From Epiperipatus broadwayi (Eukaryota > Onychophora > Udeonychophora > Euonychophora > Peripatidae): DNA of 64,000 nt. Below are positions 39,001-45,000 of this stretch, piece after piece. The DNA lies in assembly GCA_028023455.1 (NCBI GenBank), contig JAQFVV010006306.1, positions 1,329,001 to 1,393,000 of the forward strand, given 5' to 3'. Each line of letters starts with the position of its first letter. The first letter of the stretch is position 1. Under the pieces are notes generated by a model. It worked only from the letters and a program-made list of their open reading frames with translations. It had not been told where the DNA came from and ran no database searches. The position numbers and the translations under genes were made by a program.

Positions 39001-42000
39001 GATCATGTCTTCTTGAAAAGTGTGTGTTAATGGTTACGACATGCTTGCACACCACTGACATAAATAAAATGTAAATATTGTATTTATATATTTTTTTCAT
39101 TATTCTGTTAATAAATTAATCCAAAAAAATAAAGTAAAATAAAGTATAAATATTGTAATTAATTTTTCCACAGTGATTTCTTTTTTTAAAATAAAAGTAA
39201 TAAAAAATAAGATGTAAATATTAAATAGAATATTTGTAAACATTTTTGGGAGCCCCCGAAACTGTATACTTATCAAAAATATGTACGGCCATATTGGTTT
39301 ACTGGAAAACTCACAAGTACCGAAAGCATTTTGTTTTGTTAATTCATACAATTTATTTATATGAGAATTCTTACTTTGCATTTTAATTTTATTCAACAAA
39401 AGATTTCATCTAGTCAATATTCATAGCATAGCCACGCTTGGTAGTCAAACAGATTCCGGGGTTTTTCAATATGTTTTTCTTTATTGCTAACATATAGCTT
39501 AAAGATTTTGTAGATTGACTGCTTTTACACTTAATAATTCAAATATATGTATATTATTCAAAGATTTTTATCTTTTAAAAAAGAAGACTTGTGAAATAGT
39601 TTAGATTACTTTTATGTATCATTTAAACAGGCAAAACTCTCCATACAGTAGTGCCACCCTGTGCCAACCAGAGTAATCAATGGATGCCATAAGGCTTGTG
39701 CATAAAATCCCCATCTAGTGCCTACTCATCCAATATCCCCAGACTAGTTTCTGGCTTGTTACTCTGGTTGGCATTACTGTATGGAAAGTTTTGCCTGTTT
39801 AATAACAATCATGTGCTAGCATAAGAGATGGTAATCATGTGAAGCTATGTATCATTTGTGAATAAATATTAAAGTTAAATTTTTATTTAATTAAAATGTA
39901 TACAGAAATTTATAAAGTAGTAAATAAAATAAAGCATTTCGGTCGTTAATAAACATGTTATTTCAGCGAATTTCAGCTGAACTTAATTGTAAATTGTAAA
40001 ATGAAAAAGTACTTCTAGAAAGCTATGTAGAATCTAATTCAAAATAAAAAAGGACTAAAAAAATATTTCCAATTTTAATCTATAGATAAATATGCAAAAA
40101 AGAGAAAGGATTATTAAATATTTTAATTAAGTATAATATTAATATCATCTATGTTCTTTATTACTTTTTACAATACTTTTTTACAATCCACTATTGACAC
40201 CTTTCGATTGCACCAGCAGTCTTCTTCAGAATTATAACAAACACAGTACAAATACATGAATATAAATGTTACATAATGAGCTTGAAAATAAGCTCTTAAC
40301 AAGCTTTGCAGAATATCCACAACCCCAGACCGGTTTCTGTTACTAACTTCATCAGTGAGATGCTAGGATATTCAAGTATTATTTTCAAGCTCATTATATA
40401 ACATTTGTAATACAAGCTTGTTAAATTAGGTCATGTGACACATGACTTTATTTCTTTGTAATAAATATAAATAAACATATAATTTTGTATATATATAATG
40501 GTAAAGCATTGTAAAAAGTAATAAAGAACATAGATGATATTAATATTATAAGGATTTGGCAATGCAATAAGAAAGATCAAGTTATTTTAATTAAGCAGAA
40601 AAAATTATTAAAAGCAGCTTCACAAACAGATAAGAAATTATTAAGGAATTAATAAGACTACTTTTTGCAAAACATAGCCAGATTAATGAACCAATGGATA
40701 GGAAAATATAAAAAAACTGTGTTAGGCTCTACCAAGGGAAAATTTCACTATTGTACTGAAGACTTTAGATGACCTAATGAAGAGTACATCCTGACAGAAG
40801 ATCTTCTCAATGAATTTCATCACAAAATTGTACCAAAGTGGACTTAGAGACTTTCGCAGATTAAACTGGTCTTATTATTTTAATGAGTTTTAGAATCTGC
40901 TTGTATTGTAACTGTATCTGTATAAATTGATATAAAATTATGTCTTTTCTATCTATAATAAAACTAGCTTTAATTAATATTACTTTTTAAACATGATAAT
41001 TTTTAAATGTTTTTAATTATGTTTGTCTCCTTACCCTTTTTTTCATATTTTATAGGTATTTATGCATATGTTGTACTAAAAGACAGAATTTCAGATTCTA
41101 TGGAAAGTATAATACAAGAGTTGAAAATGAAAGTTAAGTCTCAGATTGCTTCTTATGCAGTACCTGACTTTATATTGGTAAATACAGTTTTTATTCAGTA
41201 TATAAAATCATAATTTTAAAAATAAATCGTAGATTTCTTCTTTACACGTATCAAAATTATAATAATAAAATTGTGCCAACACACATATAACATATTATAT
41301 AATCCTTCTAAATTCTTTTCTTCCTCCTCTGTTTTTGCTGTCTTCATATATAATATTGAATTTCAATATTACACATATAACATAAAGCTATATATGATAA
41401 TTAACAAATTAAAAAGCCTTTTTAATTTCTTAATTATGAGAAATGCACTTTCTCAAAAGCACTAAGCCATTTTAATTTGTTAATTATCATTTATATAGCT
41501 TTACATTATATGTGTGTTGGCACAATTTTATTATTATAATTTTAAAAATAATATATACGTTTATTACAAGTTATCCATATAATTTACTTACAATAGTATT
41601 TCATTAAATATTACTATTTTCAAAAACATGTTGTAAAGAGACATAACTTAGGAAAAAATTCCAAAGAAATAACTTTACACTATTTGAAATTCCTACTAAT
41701 ATGTGGAGAATTTCTAATAAAATGAAATAAGACTGCTTTTCCATATATATTTATGCACTTTGACCCATTATCAAGAGCATTCACTTGGAAGAAGTATCAA
41801 GTTGTATGTTAAGTAATGTTTATACGAATGAATTTGAAAAGAGCACCTTTAAATAAAAGAAAAACATATGATTATGTACTAATATTCAATAAAAATGAAT
41901 TGAAAAAATTATAAATAATATGAATAAAATTGATTTAAAAAATTAAATTTACAATAACATCGATAACAAAATTAATTTTCTTAAATATTAATTTAAAAGA

Positions 42001-45000
42001 AATTAATAATTGAAAAACAGAAATACAAACATTAGTATAGATAAGCAAAATCATTAAAAATAGTGTTATTAAATTGGTAGTCAAATGCAGATATTAAATA
42101 TAAACTAAATACTTTAATTACTAAATATGCAAAACAATTAATTACTATTGAGATAAAAAGAGAACTGAAAAAATAATAGAATTTAAAAATTGCATTTATC
42201 TAATAAAAACAATAGAAACCACAGTTAAAAAATAGAAGAAAAAAGTATACTAAATAATAACAAAATAAAAATATAAAATACACAGGTATAAAAACAAAAT
42301 GGCAAAAAAATAGTAAACAGGTATGTAAATTTATTGAGTAAATAAAAATAATATAACAAATTCAACACACAAATAGTAAAAAAAGAGACAACGTAAATAT
42401 ATTGAATAATTATTTAGTTTCAAACAACAATGATGATATAAATAGAAAATATGAAAGTATATGCAAGCAATGTGAATAAGAGTGTTATAAATATATAAAT
42501 AGAAGAAATAAAAAACTCAATTAAAACAAGATTAAAGTAACATTAATATGATAAAAAATTGTTAATATACATACAAAAAATACAAGTCGTATATTTGATA
42601 AAAAAGATGTTTTGATAAAAATCTAAATAGAATTTTTTTTTTTTTTTTAAAAAAAAAAAAGCTCTATATAAAATTAAAAATGAATATGAATCAGATTTTA
42701 AATTATTAATGATTATGCACTTGATAAATAAATATGAGCATTAATGATTAATTAATAAAACATGATGTGTAACAGATTGTTGGCTAAAGTAAAATATTGA
42801 ATTGCCAGAAATTATAATTATTCCTGAAGGTACATAGACATGTACCTAACAATAACAACGACATGTGTAAAAGACTTCGTAATTAAAACACATAGTTGCT
42901 TATAATATTATTTTATATATTTGAGAACACACACACATGCGGAGAATGTAGTAGACCTTTATGTGCCTGTTCACATTCGTATCAACCTGCTACTTCGGCA
43001 AAGCTTGATACGAATGTGAACAGGCACATGAGGGGAATACAGTCTTCGGGTTGCAGGTTTAGTACCCAAGGGACTGAATAAATGTACACCCAATGAGCAA
43101 TAAACAATAATAGACTGTATTTATTTATGGAATTTCAAATTATTCGGTTATTTATTTGTGCTTATTATTGTTAAATAAATTGTTTTGTTACTAAACGTGT
43201 GTTAATTTATTTAAACTTGATGCTTTTCTGAGTAATTTTTAATTAATATCCTCAGGACATAACAGTAAGGTAAATAATTCCAAAGTATAATTAGATGTAA
43301 ACGAATTCATATAAGAATAGAACAATGAAAGTTAATAGAGGCTTTGTAAATAAATATAAAGTTGTGGTAAAAATTGAAGAAAGTATAATAGAGGTGGGAA
43401 TTATAGATAAATCTGAATGGATAAAGCATATGATGGAGTTATCATTGATAACATATCTGAGATAGAGAAATGAAGCTGATTGTGAGATTATAGAATTAAA
43501 GTACGTTATCAATATTAAAATTGAATATTATAAAGCAGGACAATCCTCTGGTTATGCACTTTTATAAATTTACATGCACTTGCCCATGAGCATGAGTTTG
43601 AAAAGCATAAATATATATATATTATACTTATTATTTGATACTGGCATTTATATATATATAGACAAGCTCTAAGCATAAACAAATACTTATGCTTTTCAAA
43701 CCGATGTTCATGGGCGAGTGCATGCAAATTCATAAAAGCACATGAGTGGAAGTTTGTTCCTTCTTTATAATATTACATATACTATATAAATAATAAACTT
43801 TATTACAGTACAATTAAATATGTAAAAAAAATTAAATAAATAAATTGTAAAATATATCTTTATTTAATTTATTGTATTTAAATTAATAAAGATAATTTAT
43901 ATATTCATTTGTAAACAGTTAAACTTGTTTTTGAGTCAATTTTTTTATCATTATAAAATAAATTATTTGAAATGTAATTATGAATATTTAATTGCCAATC
44001 TGAAAAGTAGAAATAATGAGAAATTAAAAGAATTAAGGAATATTGAATTAACTATTATAGAATGATATAGATTTTTTGTTTTTTTGAAAAATGATTTTTA
44101 CAAATACATAGTGGCAATTATCAAGTGATAGATTAAATTTAAGAAAATAAAATTGAATTCTAATTATCATCATTGTATAATCCTGAAAACAGAATCCCTG
44201 AAATGTCTTTTCTGAAGCCTTTCTTTAAAAAAAAACAATATGATTTCACCACGTTTGTTACACATTTTATTTACTATGTTGCTGATCTTAAAAATTTTAT
44301 CTATTATAATTATGCTTCTATTATCTCAGAACTTTTAGTCCAAGAAGTCTAGAGAACTCAATTTTACTAGGTCTCTTTTTTTTTTTTTACTTACAAGTTC
44401 CAAAGAAAATGTAATTTAAATGGCAACAATTATTTTAATGAACAAAAGCAAGTAAAAATTTTAAATCCTATTTGAAATATTTTTTATGCATGTAGTAGAT
44501 CTAGGGTGACCAGACTGGTTTGATTAAAAATCGGGACATAACACCCATCATTTTTACGGCATTGCGTCCTTTTTTTTTAATAAAACTCCATTGCTGTGTA
44601 CATTCATTTTGTAAGTACACTTCCTCTTTGGCAAGTTGTCTATAGTTTAGGATTATTAATATTCCTATTAATTTTATCACTATAGAAAATTAATATCAAC
44701 AAAGAATTAGTAAAACTACACTGTCAATCAAAGCAGCTGCAAAGTTCAAATTTTAGTCTACAAAAATCCAACTGTGCATGCTCCTAAGTGAGTTTGGATA
44801 TGAGAATGCATCTAGCTTGAGAACCCAGCTATAAAATGTAATAGCGATCTTTGTTTTGGTGTTGGAATTTGTCTGAAGTTTTTATAATATTACTGTAGAG
44901 ACTGAAATGGACAGAGAGAGCCAAGAAACTATCATTTTTGCAGTGAATTATTTATGTAAGTCATAATAATTATGAGTGTTTGAAAATTGGGACATACAAC

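Noticed and set aside
42896-43081. A 61-aa ORF ([18 protein letters not shown]) that could look like a cysteine-rich peptide.
   Set aside because: It is read through the perfect hairpin at 42961-43029, has no signal peptide and is better explained as a repeat.
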